A stretch of DNA of 24,973 bases from an uncultured Eubacteriales bacterium (GCA_902496345.1 CABVAP010000016.1:1-24973); one strand, 5' to 3'; positions 6,324-14,547 are shown, counted from the first letter of the stretch. Notes: generated by a model from the letters alone, not told the origin. Numbers and translations: made by a program.

Positions 6324-7421
6324 TTAATTGCTCTCGATAATTTCATAGAGGTTATCAAGGAGCATTTTGTTTTGCTCAGGTAATAATATACAGAAACGCA
6401 AATACTCATCACCAAGAAATGCAAAATTCGATGCGTCACGTATAATCATTTTTTTTGCGATAAGTTTTTCAAATACAAAACTTGAAGTAATGTTGCTGTT
6501 TAATATTTTTATTAATATAAAGTTTGATTTTGTATCATAAACTTTGATATTTTTCCATTTTTTTAACTCATTTAAAATTTTGGTTCTTTCATTTGAAATA
6601 AGTTTTTTTGTTTTACTTATATATTCTTTGTCAGTAAACATAACTTCACCGGCTACTGACGCAAAAATATTTACAGACCAAGGGTCTTTTTTTGAATTGA
6701 TACTATCTAGAATATCTTTATTTGAACATAAGCCATATCCCAAACGTAATCCGGGAGCGGCAAAGAATTTTGATGTTCCTCTTATTATGAAAAGGTTATC
6801 AAAGTCTTTAACTAGAGATACAGCTGAATATTTATCTATACAATCATTAAACTCCATATATGTTTCATCTATCATAACATATATGTTGTTTTTCTTGCTA
6901 TATTCAAGTATCTTTTTAAGGTCATCAGTATCTACGGCTGTACCTGTTGGATTATTTGGATTACATAAAACAATCATATCTGTTTTGCTGGATATGCTGG
7001 ATAAAAATTCACAGGTAATCAAATTAAAGTCATTTTCTTCCTTTAATGGATACAAAGACACTTTGCCATTGTTTAATTTGATTTCTCTTTCATATTCTGA
7101 ATAAGAAGGGGAGATAATAACGGCATTCTTTGCAGATACAACTTTTATAAATAAACTTATAAGCTCAGTCGCACCGTTTCCGGCAATTATAAAATCCTTG
7201 TCTACGCCTGTATATTTAGATATATTTGTTCGTAATTCAAGGTAACTTACATCTGGATAACGGCACAAACAATCTATATTGTCAATAATTGCTTTTTTTA
7301 TGCTATCAGCTATACCAAGTGGGTTTACGTTTCCACTAAAGTTTATAAGTTCATCTTTTGGAATATGATATTTTCTTTCAATTAATTCTAAGTCACCGCC
7401 GTGTTGATTTACTAATGACAT
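6324..7421 (-). CDS. CobD/HisC-like PLP-dependent aminotransferase-fold enzyme
   Basis: A 365-residue fold-type I PLP enzyme. The N-terminus HGGDL... INFSGNVNPLG... RYPDVSYLELR is typical of CobD (threonine-phosphate decarboxylase) and its relatives. The PLP site shows NPNNPTG (154-160), D185 in MIDETYMEF, and the Schiff-base lysine K218 in RGTSKFFAAPGLRLGYG. CobD makes aminopropanol phosphate for the cobalamin loop, while HisC acts on histidinol phosphate; the two are hard to separate by sequence. No cobalamin or histidine genes lie nearby, so the substrate is uncertain. The start ATG 7421 has AAAGGAAG upstream. It lies between the RNA methyltransferase and the gltA-like gene with short gaps, suggesting one transcript. 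Confidence 0.8.
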   Translation of the reverse strand: MSLVNQHGGDLELIERKYHIPKDELINFSGNVNPLGIADSIKKAIIDNIDCLCRYPDVSYLELRTNISKYTGVDKDFIIAGNGATELISLFIKVVSAKNAVIISPSYSEYEREIKLNNGKVSLYPLKEENDFNLITCEFLSSISSKTDMIVLCNPNNPTGTAVDTDDLKKILEYSKKNNIYVMIDETYMEFNDCIDKYSAVSLVKDFDNLFIIRGTSKFFAAPGLRLGYGLCSNKDILDSINSKKDPWSVNIFASVAGEVMFTDKEYISKTKKLISNERTKILNELKKWKNIKVYDTKSNFILIKILNSNITSSFVFEKLIAKKMIIRDASNFAFLGDEYLRFCILLPEQNKMLLDNLYEIIESN

Positions 7422-7457
7422 TTCTTTACGCTTCCTTTTCTCTCTTGTGTTTATATA

Positions 7458-8600
7458 TTATTTATTTTGTCTTGGTGGTCTTTCACCATAATATTGATAA
7501 TAGTCTATTTTTACGTTACCGTTAAAGAGCTTTCTTTTTTTATCGGCTTTTCTTCCGTATAATCTTTCAAATTCTTCGTGAGATGTTATTGCATAAAAAG
7601 ACCAAGTTTTATTTTTTCGGAATATGTTTCCCATATCACGATATAACGCTTCAACTTCTTTTAATTCGCCCATTCTTTCGGCATACGGCGGGTTACAGAT
7701 ACATACACCATAATCCTTTTTCAACTTTATCTCTTTTAAAGGTTTTACCTCAAAACGTATACAATCATCTACACCCGCATTTATTGCATTATGTTTTGCA
7801 ATTTCTATTGCTTTTGGGTCAATATCTGATGCGTAAATTTCAGGCGTAAAGTCTGTATCTATCACGCTGTATGCTTCACTTCTTGCATTTTTCCAGTACT
7901 CTTTAGGGATATTTTCCCATTCTTCCGATACAAATTTTCTTGACAATCCGGCTGGAATTTTTTTTGCAATCATAGCTGCCTCAATAGGTATTGTTCCTGA
8001 ACCACAAGTAGGGTCAAGTAAAATTCTATCCCTTTTCCAGAAACTGAGTTCAATTAACGCTGCGGCAAGTGTTTCTTTTAAAGGGGCGATTACAGCAGAA
8101 TCACGATAACCTCTTTTATGAAGTGAAGGACCTGTTGTGTCTATCGTCAATGTTACAACATCTTTTAAAATAGCCACTTGAACTTTATATTTAGCTCCGG
8201 TCTTTTCAAACCAATTTACCTTATATTTTTTCTTTAGATTTTCAACAATTGCTTTTTCAACTATAGATTGACAATCCGGCACGCTATATAATTGAGATTT
8301 TATTGATTTACCGGTTATAATAAAATTTCCGTCTTTTGGAATCCAGTCTGACCAATTTAAAGCCTTTGTTTTTTCAAACAATTCATCAAACGAAAATGCC
8401 TTAAACTGTCCCATAACGAGGAGAACTCTATCAGAACACCTTAAGTTTATATTTGCTTTTGGAATAGCTGATTCATCTCCGGAAAAACAGACCATACCGT
8501 CGCTTACTGAAATATTTTCAAATCCTAGGTTTAGAATTTCCCTTTTAACAGAGGCCTCTAACCCGAACGTTGTTGTTGCAATAAAATTTAATTGTGACAT
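7458..8600 (-). CDS. THUMP-domain RNA N2-guanine methyltransferase (RlmL/YpsC-like)
   Basis: A 380-residue SAM-dependent RNA methyltransferase. The N-terminus FIATTTFGLEASVKREI and the following about 150 residues match the ferredoxin-like plus THUMP module, which binds RNA. The C-terminal Rossmann domain carries the SAM loop LLDPTCGSGTIPIEAAMIA, the acidic ASDIDPKAIEIAKHN, and the catalytic CNPPYAERMG typical of exocyclic amino methylation. Bacillus YpsC and the N-terminal half of E. coli RlmL (23S rRNA m2G2445) share this design and length, which is the most likely role. It is the first gene of the probable minus-strand operon. The ATG is preceded by a purine-rich AAGAGG. Confidence 0.9.
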   Translation of the reverse strand: MSQLNFIATTTFGLEASVKREILNLGFENISVSDGMVCFSGDESAIPKANINLRCSDRVLLVMGQFKAFSFDELFEKTKALNWSDWIPKDGNFIITGKSIKSQLYSVPDCQSIVEKAIVENLKKKYKVNWFEKTGAKYKVQVAILKDVVTLTIDTTGPSLHKRGYRDSAVIAPLKETLAAALIELSFWKRDRILLDPTCGSGTIPIEAAMIAKKIPAGLSRKFVSEEWENIPKEYWKNARSEAYSVIDTDFTPEIYASDIDPKAIEIAKHNAINAGVDDCIRFEVKPLKEIKLKKDYGVCICNPPYAERMGELKEVEALYRDMGNIFRKNKTWSFYAITSHEEFERLYGRKADKKRKLFNGNVKIDYYQYYGERPPRQNK

Positions 8601-8797
8601 AATATACCTCTTGAATAAATACTTTGTATAATATATTTCTACATAAGTTACCTATGGTTTACTTACACTTGTAAAAAAAGTTTAATATTACGCTACTAAA
8701 CTACCATTAATCAATATGCTTATAAAATATCTACAAGCTAATTATATCATATAGAAAAAAAATAGTCTATAAAAACAATTAAAAATATTTACACAAA

Positions 8798-8827
8798 AAA
8801 GACTACCGTAAAAATACGGTAGTCTTT
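8798..8827 (-). terminator. Terminator of pflBA
   Basis: AAAGACTACCGTA (8798-8810) pairs perfectly with TACGGTAGTCTTT (8815-8827) across a 4-base loop. Read on the minus strand it is followed by TTTTGTG and lies ten bases past the pflA stop. The rest of the 236-base gap up to the RlmL-like start shows no gene and only weak promoter-like AT-rich sequence. Confidence 0.85.
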
Positions 8828-8836
8828 CTATAAAAC

Positions 8837-9580
8837 TTATTTATTATATTCCGATGTATGAAGTAACTTATTGGCATTTTCAATACGTTCCGGCGTTGGA
8901 GGTTTTACGTCTTTTAATTCGTAATCAATTCCAAGTTTTTCGTATTTAGATACACCTAAAGAGTGGTAGGGGAGAACTTCGACTTTTTCGACGTTCTCAA
9001 GTGTTTGAATAAAATCGTTCAATTTTTTCAAATACTCATCATTATCACTATAACCAGGGACAAGAACGTGTCTTATCCACACAGGCTTTTTAATATCGGA
9101 CAAATATCTTGCCAACTCAAGGATATTTTTATTAGTCTGTTTAGTTATTTTGAAATGTTCATCATCGTCAATATGTTTTATATCGAGGAGCAACAAGTCT
9201 GTATACTTCATAAGTTCTTGAAACTTTGAGAAAAAAGGTTCTTCTTTCGTAAATGGGTTTCCAGATGTATCAATAGTAGTATGAACACCTTGTTTTTTAG
9301 CCTCTTTAAAAAATTCAATTAAGAAATCAATTTGTAAAAGAGGTTCGCCACCACTTACAGTAATACCACCGTCGTCGCCCCAATAGTTTTTATATCGTAA
9401 TGCTTTTTTTAAAAGCTCATCGGCTGGAGTCAATGTACCAGATTGCATATTCCAAGTATCAGGATTATGACAAAAGTTACATCTCATAGGACAACCGGAC
9501 AAGAACACTATAAATCTAACACCGGGACCATCAACTAACCCAAATGTTTCGATTGAATGAACATAGGCACTAGTATTCAT
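8837..9580 (-). CDS. pflA: Pyruvate formate-lyase-activating enzyme
   Basis: Radical-SAM glycyl-radical activase of 247 residues, the normal family length. SGCPMRCNFCHNPDTW gives the CX3CX2C cluster (C30, C34, C37) that binds the [4Fe-4S] centre. GGITVSGGEPLLQ is the SAM-contacting GGE motif and TTIDTSG and LLLDIKH are family-conserved. It cleaves SAM and abstracts a hydrogen from the C-terminal glycine of PflB. The ATG lies 5 bases after the pflB stop with only a weak AAGG nearby, so translation is probably coupled to pflB. The hairpin terminator follows directly. Confidence 0.97.
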   Translation of the reverse strand: MNTSAYVHSIETFGLVDGPGVRFIVFLSGCPMRCNFCHNPDTWNMQSGTLTPADELLKKALRYKNYWGDDGGITVSGGEPLLQIDFLIEFFKEAKKQGVHTTIDTSGNPFTKEEPFFSKFQELMKYTDLLLLDIKHIDDDEHFKITKQTNKNILELARYLSDIKKPVWIRHVLVPGYSDNDEYLKKLNDFIQTLENVEKVEVLPYHSLGVSKYEKLGIDYELKDVKPPTPERIENANKLLHTSEYNK

Positions 9581-9585
9581 AACAA

Positions 9586-11835
9586 TTACATTACCTTATG
9601 GCAAGTTCTTGAGATAACGTCCATCTGTTGTTCTTTAGTAAGGTCGATGAATTTAACAGCATAACCAGAAACTCTGATTGTGAAGTTAGCATATTCTTCT
9701 TTTTCTGGGTGTTCCATAGCATCGATAAGTTTTTCAGTACCGAATACGTTTACGTTAAGGTGGTGAGCACCTTGGTCAAAGTAACCGTCAAGTACCTGAA
9801 CCATATTTTTAACTCTTTCGTCTTCGCTATGACCTAAAGCGTCTGGGTTGATTGTCTGAGTATTTGAAATACCGTCTAATGCCCATTCGTAAGGTAATTT
9901 AGCAACAGAGTTAAGAGATGCTAAAAGACCACTGTTTTCTGCACCGTAGCTTGGGTTTGCACCTGGAGATAAAGGTTCACCGGCTTTTCTTCCGTCAGGA
10001 AGAGAACCAGTAGCTTTACCATAAACTACATTTGAAGTAATTGTAAGGATAGAAGTTGTAGGTTCTGAATCACGATATGTGTGATGTTTTTTGATTTTTG
10101 CAAGGAAAGTTTTAAGTAACCATACAGCAATATCATCAGCTCTGTCATCATCATTACCGTATCTTGGGAAGTCGCCTTCAACTTCGTAATCAACAACAAG
10201 GCCTTCTTCGTTTCTAACAGTTTTAACTTTTGCATATTTAATAGCAGAAAGTGAGTCAACAACGTGAGAGAAACCAGCGATACCAGTTGCGAATGTACGA
10301 CGTACATCAGTATCGATTAATGCCATTTCAGCTGCTTCATAGTAGTATTTATCGTGCATATACTGGATAAGGTTAAGAGTATTTACATATAAATCTGCAA
10401 GCCAGTCAAGCATTTTATCATATTTAACCATAACTTCGTCATAGTCAAGATATTCAGATGTGATTGGTCTGTAATCTGGTCCAATCTGGTGGAAGTTCTT
10501 TTCATCGATACCACCATTGATAGCGTAAAGTAAACATTTAGCAAGGTTTGCTCTAGCACCGAAGAACTGCATTTCTTTACCAGTCTGAGTAGCAGATACA
10601 CAACAACAAATTGAGTAATCGTCACCCCAAACAGGACGCATAACGTCATCGTTTTCGTACTGGATAGAACTTGTTTTGATAGAAATTTCAGCAATGTATT
10701 TTCTGAAGCTTTCTGGAAGTCTTGAAGAATATAAAACAGTTAAGTTTGGTTCTGGAGCTGGTCCCATATTTTCAAGAGTGTGTAAGAAACGGAAATCGTT
10801 TTTAGTAACCATTGAACGACCGTCTTGACCAAGACCACCAACTTCTAATGTTGCCCAAACAGGGTCACCAGAGAATAACTGGTTGTAAGATTCAATTCTT
10901 GCGAATTTAACCATACGACATTTCATAACGAAATGGTCAATTAATTCTTGAGCTTCGATTTCAGTTATAGTACCATTTTTTAAATCTCTTTCGATATAAA
11001 TATCAAGGAAAGTTGAAACTCTACCAACACTCATAGCAGCACCGTTCTGAGTTTTGATAGCAGCAAGGTAACCGAAGTAGAGCCATTGAACAGCTTCCTG
11101 AGCATTTTTAGCAGGAGCAGAAATATCATAACCATAGATTTCAGCCATAGCTTTGATACCTTTTAATGCACGGATTTGTTCAGCGATTTCTTCACGTAAT
11201 CTGATAACATCATCAGTCATAGTTCCGCAACCACAGTTAGCGAAATCTTCTTCTTTCATTGCGATAAGGTAGTCAATACCATAAAGAGCAACACGACGGT
11301 AATCACCTACGATACGTCCTCTACCATAAGTATCAGGAAGACCAGTAAGGATTTTGCTGTGTCTTGCAGCTTTCATTTCTGGTGTATATGCATCAAAAAC
11401 AGCTTGGTTGTGAGTTTTGTGGTAATCAGTAAAGATTTTATGAAGTTCTTTGCTTGGTTCATAACCATACATCTGGCAAGATTGTTCTGCCATTTTAATA
11501 CCACCATAAGGCATAAATGCTCTTTTTAAAGGTTTGTCAGTTTGTAAACCAACGATTTTTTCTAAATCTTTATCAAGGTAACCTGCACCGTGAGATGTAA
11601 GAGAAGCTACGATGTCAGTGTCCATATCAAGAACGCCGCCTTTAGCACGAGCTTCTTTTTGTAATGCTTGAAGTTTATCCCAAAGTTTATCAGTTGCAGA
11701 AGTAGGACCCTCTAAGAAGCTAGAATCTCCAGTGTATTCAGTATAGTTGTTTTGAATAAAGTCGCGGACATTGATTTCTTCTTTCCAAAGTCTGCCAGAA
11801 AAGCCATTCCACGCTTCATCTTGATGCTGTTGCAT
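9586..11835 (-). CDS. pflB: Formate acetyltransferase (pyruvate formate-lyase)
   Basis: Converts pyruvate and CoA to acetyl-CoA and formate, the central step of anaerobic mixed-acid fermentation, in the cytosol. 749 residues from ATG 11835, chosen because GGAGG sits 8 bases upstream; an in-frame ATG further 5' would place that site inside the gene. The catalytic cysteine pair is C411-C412 within SICCCVSATQTG, and the glycyl-radical site is G724 in IRVSGYAVKFIDLT, 25 residues from the C-terminus. Conserved LTGLPDTYGRGRIVGDYRRVALYG supports true PFL rather than a diol dehydratase-type relative. Three Cys in a row at the active site is a small variation. The start codon and leader are covered by a promoter with a palindromic operator, given separately. 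Confidence 0.98.
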   Translation of the reverse strand: MQQHQDEAWNGFSGRLWKEEINVRDFIQNNYTEYTGDSSFLEGPTSATDKLWDKLQALQKEARAKGGVLDMDTDIVASLTSHGAGYLDKDLEKIVGLQTDKPLKRAFMPYGGIKMAEQSCQMYGYEPSKELHKIFTDYHKTHNQAVFDAYTPEMKAARHSKILTGLPDTYGRGRIVGDYRRVALYGIDYLIAMKEEDFANCGCGTMTDDVIRLREEIAEQIRALKGIKAMAEIYGYDISAPAKNAQEAVQWLYFGYLAAIKTQNGAAMSVGRVSTFLDIYIERDLKNGTITEIEAQELIDHFVMKCRMVKFARIESYNQLFSGDPVWATLEVGGLGQDGRSMVTKNDFRFLHTLENMGPAPEPNLTVLYSSRLPESFRKYIAEISIKTSSIQYENDDVMRPVWGDDYSICCCVSATQTGKEMQFFGARANLAKCLLYAINGGIDEKNFHQIGPDYRPITSEYLDYDEVMVKYDKMLDWLADLYVNTLNLIQYMHDKYYYEAAEMALIDTDVRRTFATGIAGFSHVVDSLSAIKYAKVKTVRNEEGLVVDYEVEGDFPRYGNDDDRADDIAVWLLKTFLAKIKKHHTYRDSEPTTSILTITSNVVYGKATGSLPDGRKAGEPLSPGANPSYGAENSGLLASLNSVAKLPYEWALDGISNTQTINPDALGHSEDERVKNMVQVLDGYFDQGAHHLNVNVFGTEKLIDAMEHPEKEEYANFTIRVSGYAVKFIDLTKEQQMDVISRTCHKVM

Positions 11836-11967
11836 TTTACATACCTCCATAGTCATATCATCATATTATTAAATTAAATTTGCTAAAAGAAGAAGTCGGA
11901 GAATATATATGTCAAATCTTTAACATTACACTCTACAAAAATCGACTTAATTTTTCTTTGCATAAAT

Positions 11968-11996
11968 ATAGTAACACTTTTTAATTGTTTTGTAAA
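11968..11996 (-). promoter_or_regulatory. Putative pflB promoter
   Basis: On the minus strand TTTACA (11996-11991), 17 bases, then TACTAT (11973-11968). This would give a leader of roughly 125 bases before the pflB ATG. The -35 box lies inside a perfect palindrome. Confidence 0.5.
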
Positions 11997-12007
11997 TACA
12001 AAACAAT
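11984..12007. promoter_or_regulatory. Palindromic operator overlapping the pflB -35 box
   Basis: ATTGTTTTGTA (11984-11994), two bases, then its exact reverse complement (11997-12007). A 24-bp perfect palindrome covering the -35 element is a strong candidate for a repressor or redox-regulator site. The TTGT...ACAA outline is reminiscent of Rex or GntR-type sites but does not fit the usual Rex spacing, so the regulator is not assigned. Confidence 0.5.
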
Positions 12008-12040
12008 GAATTTTTGCTAAAAAAATTTTTACGAAAAATA

Positions 12041-12069
12041 TTGACAAATAAAAAAATAAATGTTAAGAT
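12041..12069 (+). promoter_or_regulatory. Strong sigma-A-type promoter in pflB-HMA intergenic region
   Basis: TTGACA (12041-12046), a 17-base spacer, then TAAGAT (12064-12069). The -35 is a perfect match. It would start a transcript near 12076, about 335 bases before the HMA protein ATG, and is divergent from pflB. Confidence 0.65.
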
Positions 12070-12077
12070 TGCATATA

Positions 12078-12100
12078 TTAGCTAGAGCTAACTTAGTTAG
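12078..12100. promoter_or_regulatory. Overlapping DtxR-like palindromes at the predicted start site
   Basis: TTAGCT-AG-AGCTAA (12078-12091) is a perfect palindrome, and CTAAC-TTA-GTTAG (12088-12100) is a second palindrome sharing CTAA with it. They lie right at the expected transcription start, a repressor position. The TTAG...CTAA outline resembles operators of DtxR/IdeR-family metal repressors; the assignment is by eye. Confidence 0.42.
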
Positions 12101-12146
12101 ATTTGCTTGATTTTTGAGATATAATTTGTATCTGGTCGGTGGAATT

Positions 12147-12265
12147 ATGCAAATTATAATAAATATTAATGGATAATGATTATTAATTACGATTTTTTTG
12201 TTGAATGCGTAGGTGTGTATCCAATGGAACCAAAAAAGATAGAAATTATTCTTGAATTAAAGTGA
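12147..12265 (+). other. Two tiny overlapping ORFs in the HMA leader (possible leader peptides)
   Basis: ATG 12147 with GGTGG four bases upstream encodes MQIIININING-like 9 residues (MQIIININ G ends at TAA 12174-12176). Its stop overlaps ATG 12176, which opens a 29-residue frame (MIINYDFFVECVGVYPMEPK and on) ending at TGA 12263-12265. The TAATG overlap is typical of translational coupling. No family is recognised; they may be leader peptides, a remnant of a lost gene, or chance in AT-rich DNA. Confidence 0.22.
12171..12185. promoter_or_regulatory. Fur/PerR-like 7-1-7 box
   Basis: GGATAAT-G-ATTATTA matches the Bacillus Fur 7-1-7 consensus (TGATAATnATTATCA) at 12 of 14 positions and has a perfect ATAAT-G-ATTAT centre. 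Such matches occur by chance in AT-rich DNA, so support is modest. Confidence 0.33.
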
Positions 12266-12280
12266 ATTTTGATAAGTGAT

Positions 12281-12309
12281 TTGTTAAAACAATAACCAAC
12301 TATTAAAAT
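12281..12309 (+). promoter_or_regulatory. Candidate proximal promoter of the HMA gene
   Basis: TTGTTA (12281-12286), a 17-base spacer, then TAAAAT (12304-12309), about 100 bases before ATG 12411. Both boxes match four to five of six consensus bases. Confidence 0.42.
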
Positions 12310-12410
12310 AAAAGATATAGTGCATAAAAAATATAATTAATTCTATAATTTAATTATATATATACAACAAAAAATACATCTATCTATTTTTGCAAAAGGA
12401 GATAATTGGT

Positions 12411-12665
12411 ATGGTAAAGACAACTTTAAAAATTGATGGTATGGCTTGTGGTATGTGTGAAGCACACGTGAATGAGGCTATAAGAAAAAATTTCGATGTA
12501 AAAAAAGTAACGTCATCTCATAGCAAAGGTGAAACAGTTATTATATCTGAAAACGAAATTGATGAAGAAAAAGCCAAAGAGGTTATTGGTGAAACAGGTT
12601 ATACTTTTGTATCTATTGAAAGTGAACCTTATAAGAAAAAAGGATTTTTGTTCTTTGGAAAATAA
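12411..12665 (+). CDS. Small heavy-metal-associated (HMA) domain protein, CopZ-like
   Basis: An 84-residue cytosolic protein with one ferredoxin-like HMA domain. The metal-binding loop is GMACGMCEAHV (MxCxxC, C13 and C16), followed by the usual second strand and the terminal-strand pattern. The family carries Cu(I) or other soft metals to P-type ATPases or regulators. No ATPase or metal regulator gene lies beside it. The tail after the domain (YKKKGFLFFGK) is short and basic-hydrophobic. ATG 12411 is chosen over the longer TTG frame because AAAGGAGAT (about 12395-12403) lies at correct spacing. The long upstream region with metal-operator-like palindromes suggests metal-responsive control. 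Metal identity is not determined by the sequence. Confidence 0.85.
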   Translation: MVKTTLKIDGMACGMCEAHVNEAIRKNFDVKKVTSSHSKGETVIISENEIDEEKAKEVIGETGYTFVSIESEPYKKKGFLFFGK

Positions 12666-12685
12666 ATTTTAATTAAAATTAGATG

Positions 12686-12715
12686 GGAGTTATCGGCTGT
12701 GATGACTCCTTTTTT
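12686..12715 (+). terminator. Terminator of the HMA gene
   Basis: GGAGTTATC (12686-12694) pairs with GATGACTCC (12701-12709), one G-T wobble, then a run of six T. Confidence 0.85.
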
Positions 12716-12792
12716 GTTGCAACAAATTTAAATATGAAGGGCAAAGGTTATTTTATATAATCTGGTTTAAAATAGCTTTTAAACTAAAATAA

Positions 12793-12818
12793 AAAGAGTT
12801 GTCATACGACAACTCTTT
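12793..12818 (-). terminator. Terminator of putP
   Basis: AAAGAGTTGTC (12793-12803) pairs perfectly with GACAACTCTTT (12808-12818) across ATAC; on the minus strand it is followed by TTTATTTTAG. Confidence 0.85.
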
Positions 12819-12831
12819 CTGCTATATAAAA

Positions 12832-14307
12832 TTAGATTTTTAAATCTTTAATACTTTCAAATGTGTCAACTATTTGTTGTGATGGTTTTTTGCTTAAGAG
12901 AGAAACAATAACAATCATAACAGAAGAGAGTATGAAAGCTGGAACAAGTTCGTAAAGACCTGTTGATTCTGCAAGAAATGCGTTCCATACAACGACACAA
13001 ATACCACCTGAAAGCATACCAGCAACAGCTCCAGACATAGTCATACGTTTCCACATCAACGCAAACAAGATTACAGGTCCGAAAGCTGCTCCAAAGCCTG
13101 CCCAAGCATAGGAAACTAATGACATAACAGTATTATTAGGGTCTAACGCAATTATGTAAGCAATAACGCCGATTACCAAAACAGCAATTTTACTAACTAA
13201 AAGAAGTTCTTTGTTTGTTGCATTTTTTCTGAATACAACTTTGTAAAAATCGTTTGATACAGCCGAAGCTGATACAAGAAGTTGTGAGTCAGATGTAGAC
13301 ATAATAGCCGATACAATTGCACAGAGAAGTATTCCGGCTAAAAATCCAGGAGCAACCATTTTTACTAATACCATAAATATAGTTTCAGAGTCAGCACCCT
13401 TTAAAGTAATGCCGTGCTGTTCAAGGTAAGCGTAACCGATAAGTGCAACACCTACAGAACCGATAAAACTCAATATAACCCATACCATAGCGATAATTCT
13501 TGATTTTTTGATTAAATCACTACTCTTTATTGACATAAAGCGTACAAGAATATGTGGCATACCAAAGTAACCAAGCCCCCAACCTAAATTTGATATTATA
13601 TCAACTATAGAAGTTGATTCTGTTAATGACCAATATGATTCACTAGGTGACATCTCTCTAATCATATCAAATGACGCATTTTCAATTGAACAAAATGCAA
13701 CTATTGGAACAATGAGTAATGCAAAGAACATAAGAAGCCCTTGGAAAAAGTCTGTCCAAACAACGGCAAAATAACCACCAAGAAAAGTATATGCCAAAAT
13801 AATTACAACACCAATTGTAAGACCGATTGTATAGTCAAGACCAAAAACGTTGTTTATAAGTTTTGCTGCTGCATTAAAACCTGATGCAGTATATACAAGG
13901 AAAAATACGAATATGATTATAGCACAGATTAATCTTATAATTGATGAACCTGTGTCAAAGCGATTTTGAAGAAATTGTGGAATTGTTATAGCATCACCTG
14001 TTGCATAAGAATATTTTCTTAATCTTGCAGCAACAATCTTCCAGTTTAAATATGTACCGATTGTAAGACCTATTGCTATCCACGCAGAACCTAAACCACT
14101 TAAATAAATTGCACCGGGTAACCCCATTAAAAGCCAACTGCTCATATCAGACGCTTGTGCAGAAAGTGCAGTAACCCAGCTCCCCATTTGACGACCACCT
14201 AAAAAATAGTCTGATACGTCCTTTGATTTTCTTGAGAAGAAAAAACCTATACCAAGCATAAAACACAAGTATATGCCGAATGCAAGTATAACCCAAAAGT
14301 CTAACAT
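12832..14307 (-). CDS. putP: Sodium/proline symporter
   Basis: A 491-residue solute:sodium symporter (SSS family) with about 13 hydrophobic helices, matching the length of PutP, which imports proline with Na+. Family marks include DYFLGGRQMGSWVTALSAQASDMSSWLLMGLPGA near the N-terminus, GGYFAVVWTDFFQG, and SAIMSTSDSQLLVSAS, whose Ser/Thr pair corresponds to the Na+ site. The N-terminal pattern fits the proline branch better than pantothenate or sugar branches, though substrate calls in this family are tentative. The ATG is preceded by AAAGGAGATT. It stands alone between its own promoter and terminator. Confidence 0.9.
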   Translation of the reverse strand: MLDFWVILAFGIYLCFMLGIGFFFSRKSKDVSDYFLGGRQMGSWVTALSAQASDMSSWLLMGLPGAIYLSGLGSAWIAIGLTIGTYLNWKIVAARLRKYSYATGDAITIPQFLQNRFDTGSSIIRLICAIIIFVFFLVYTASGFNAAAKLINNVFGLDYTIGLTIGVVIILAYTFLGGYFAVVWTDFFQGLLMFFALLIVPIVAFCSIENASFDMIREMSPSESYWSLTESTSIVDIISNLGWGLGYFGMPHILVRFMSIKSSDLIKKSRIIAMVWVILSFIGSVGVALIGYAYLEQHGITLKGADSETIFMVLVKMVAPGFLAGILLCAIVSAIMSTSDSQLLVSASAVSNDFYKVVFRKNATNKELLLVSKIAVLVIGVIAYIIALDPNNTVMSLVSYAWAGFGAAFGPVILFALMWKRMTMSGAVAGMLSGGICVVVWNAFLAESTGLYELVPAFILSSVMIVIVSLLSKKPSQQIVDTFESIKDLKI

Positions 14308-14405
14308 AATAATCTCCTTTTCTTTTTAATTAAAATTTAAGTGCTTTGAAAACACTTTTGACTACAGATATATAAAATTTCCTATAGTCGTACCTACATT
14401 TATCT

Positions 14406-14434
14406 AGTATACAACATTTTTAAAACATATTCAA
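14406..14434 (-). promoter_or_regulatory. Putative putP promoter
   Basis: Minus strand TTGAAT (14434-14429), 17 bases, TATACT (14411-14406), giving a leader of about 90 bases. The leader contains an interrupted inverted repeat AAGTG-CTTTGAAAA-CACTT at 14340-14358 that could fold or bind a regulator. Confidence 0.5.
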
Positions 14435-14473
14435 CCCTAAAACTTCCAAAAAGAAAAAACAGAACATTTTTTC

Positions 14474-14501
14474 TTGACAAATACAAATAAATTAATATAA
14501 G
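14474..14501 (+). promoter_or_regulatory. Promoter of the parE/parC-like operon
   Basis: TTGACA (14474-14479), 16 bases, TATAAG (14496-14501). The leader then has a 7-bp stem GGGAATT/AATTCCC (14508-14514 with 14526-14532) that ends just before the GGAGG ribosome binding site, so it might tune initiation. Confidence 0.6.
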
Positions 14502-14547
14502 ATATAAGGGAATTTTTACAAGGGTAATTCCCTCGGAGGTGTTAATT

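Larger units (their letters stand above)
11836..12410. other. 575-base regulatory intergenic region, pflB to HMA gene
   Basis: The only long gap without a firm gene. It holds, from left to right: the pflB ribosome binding site and leader (with AAGTCG/CGACTT able to pair over about 45 bases), the pflB promoter and palindrome, a divergent plus-strand promoter, DtxR-like palindromes, the Fur-like box, two tiny ORFs and a second plus-strand promoter. I see no known riboswitch fold and no terminator between the two plus-strand promoters. Confidence 0.6.

Noticed and set aside
10026..10694. Minus-strand open frames inside pflB
   Set aside because: They are out-of-frame shadows of a full-length, motif-complete pflB.
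9586..11856. Longer pflB start at 11856
   Set aside because: The GGAGG ribosome binding site lies inside that extension and is correctly spaced for ATG 11835.
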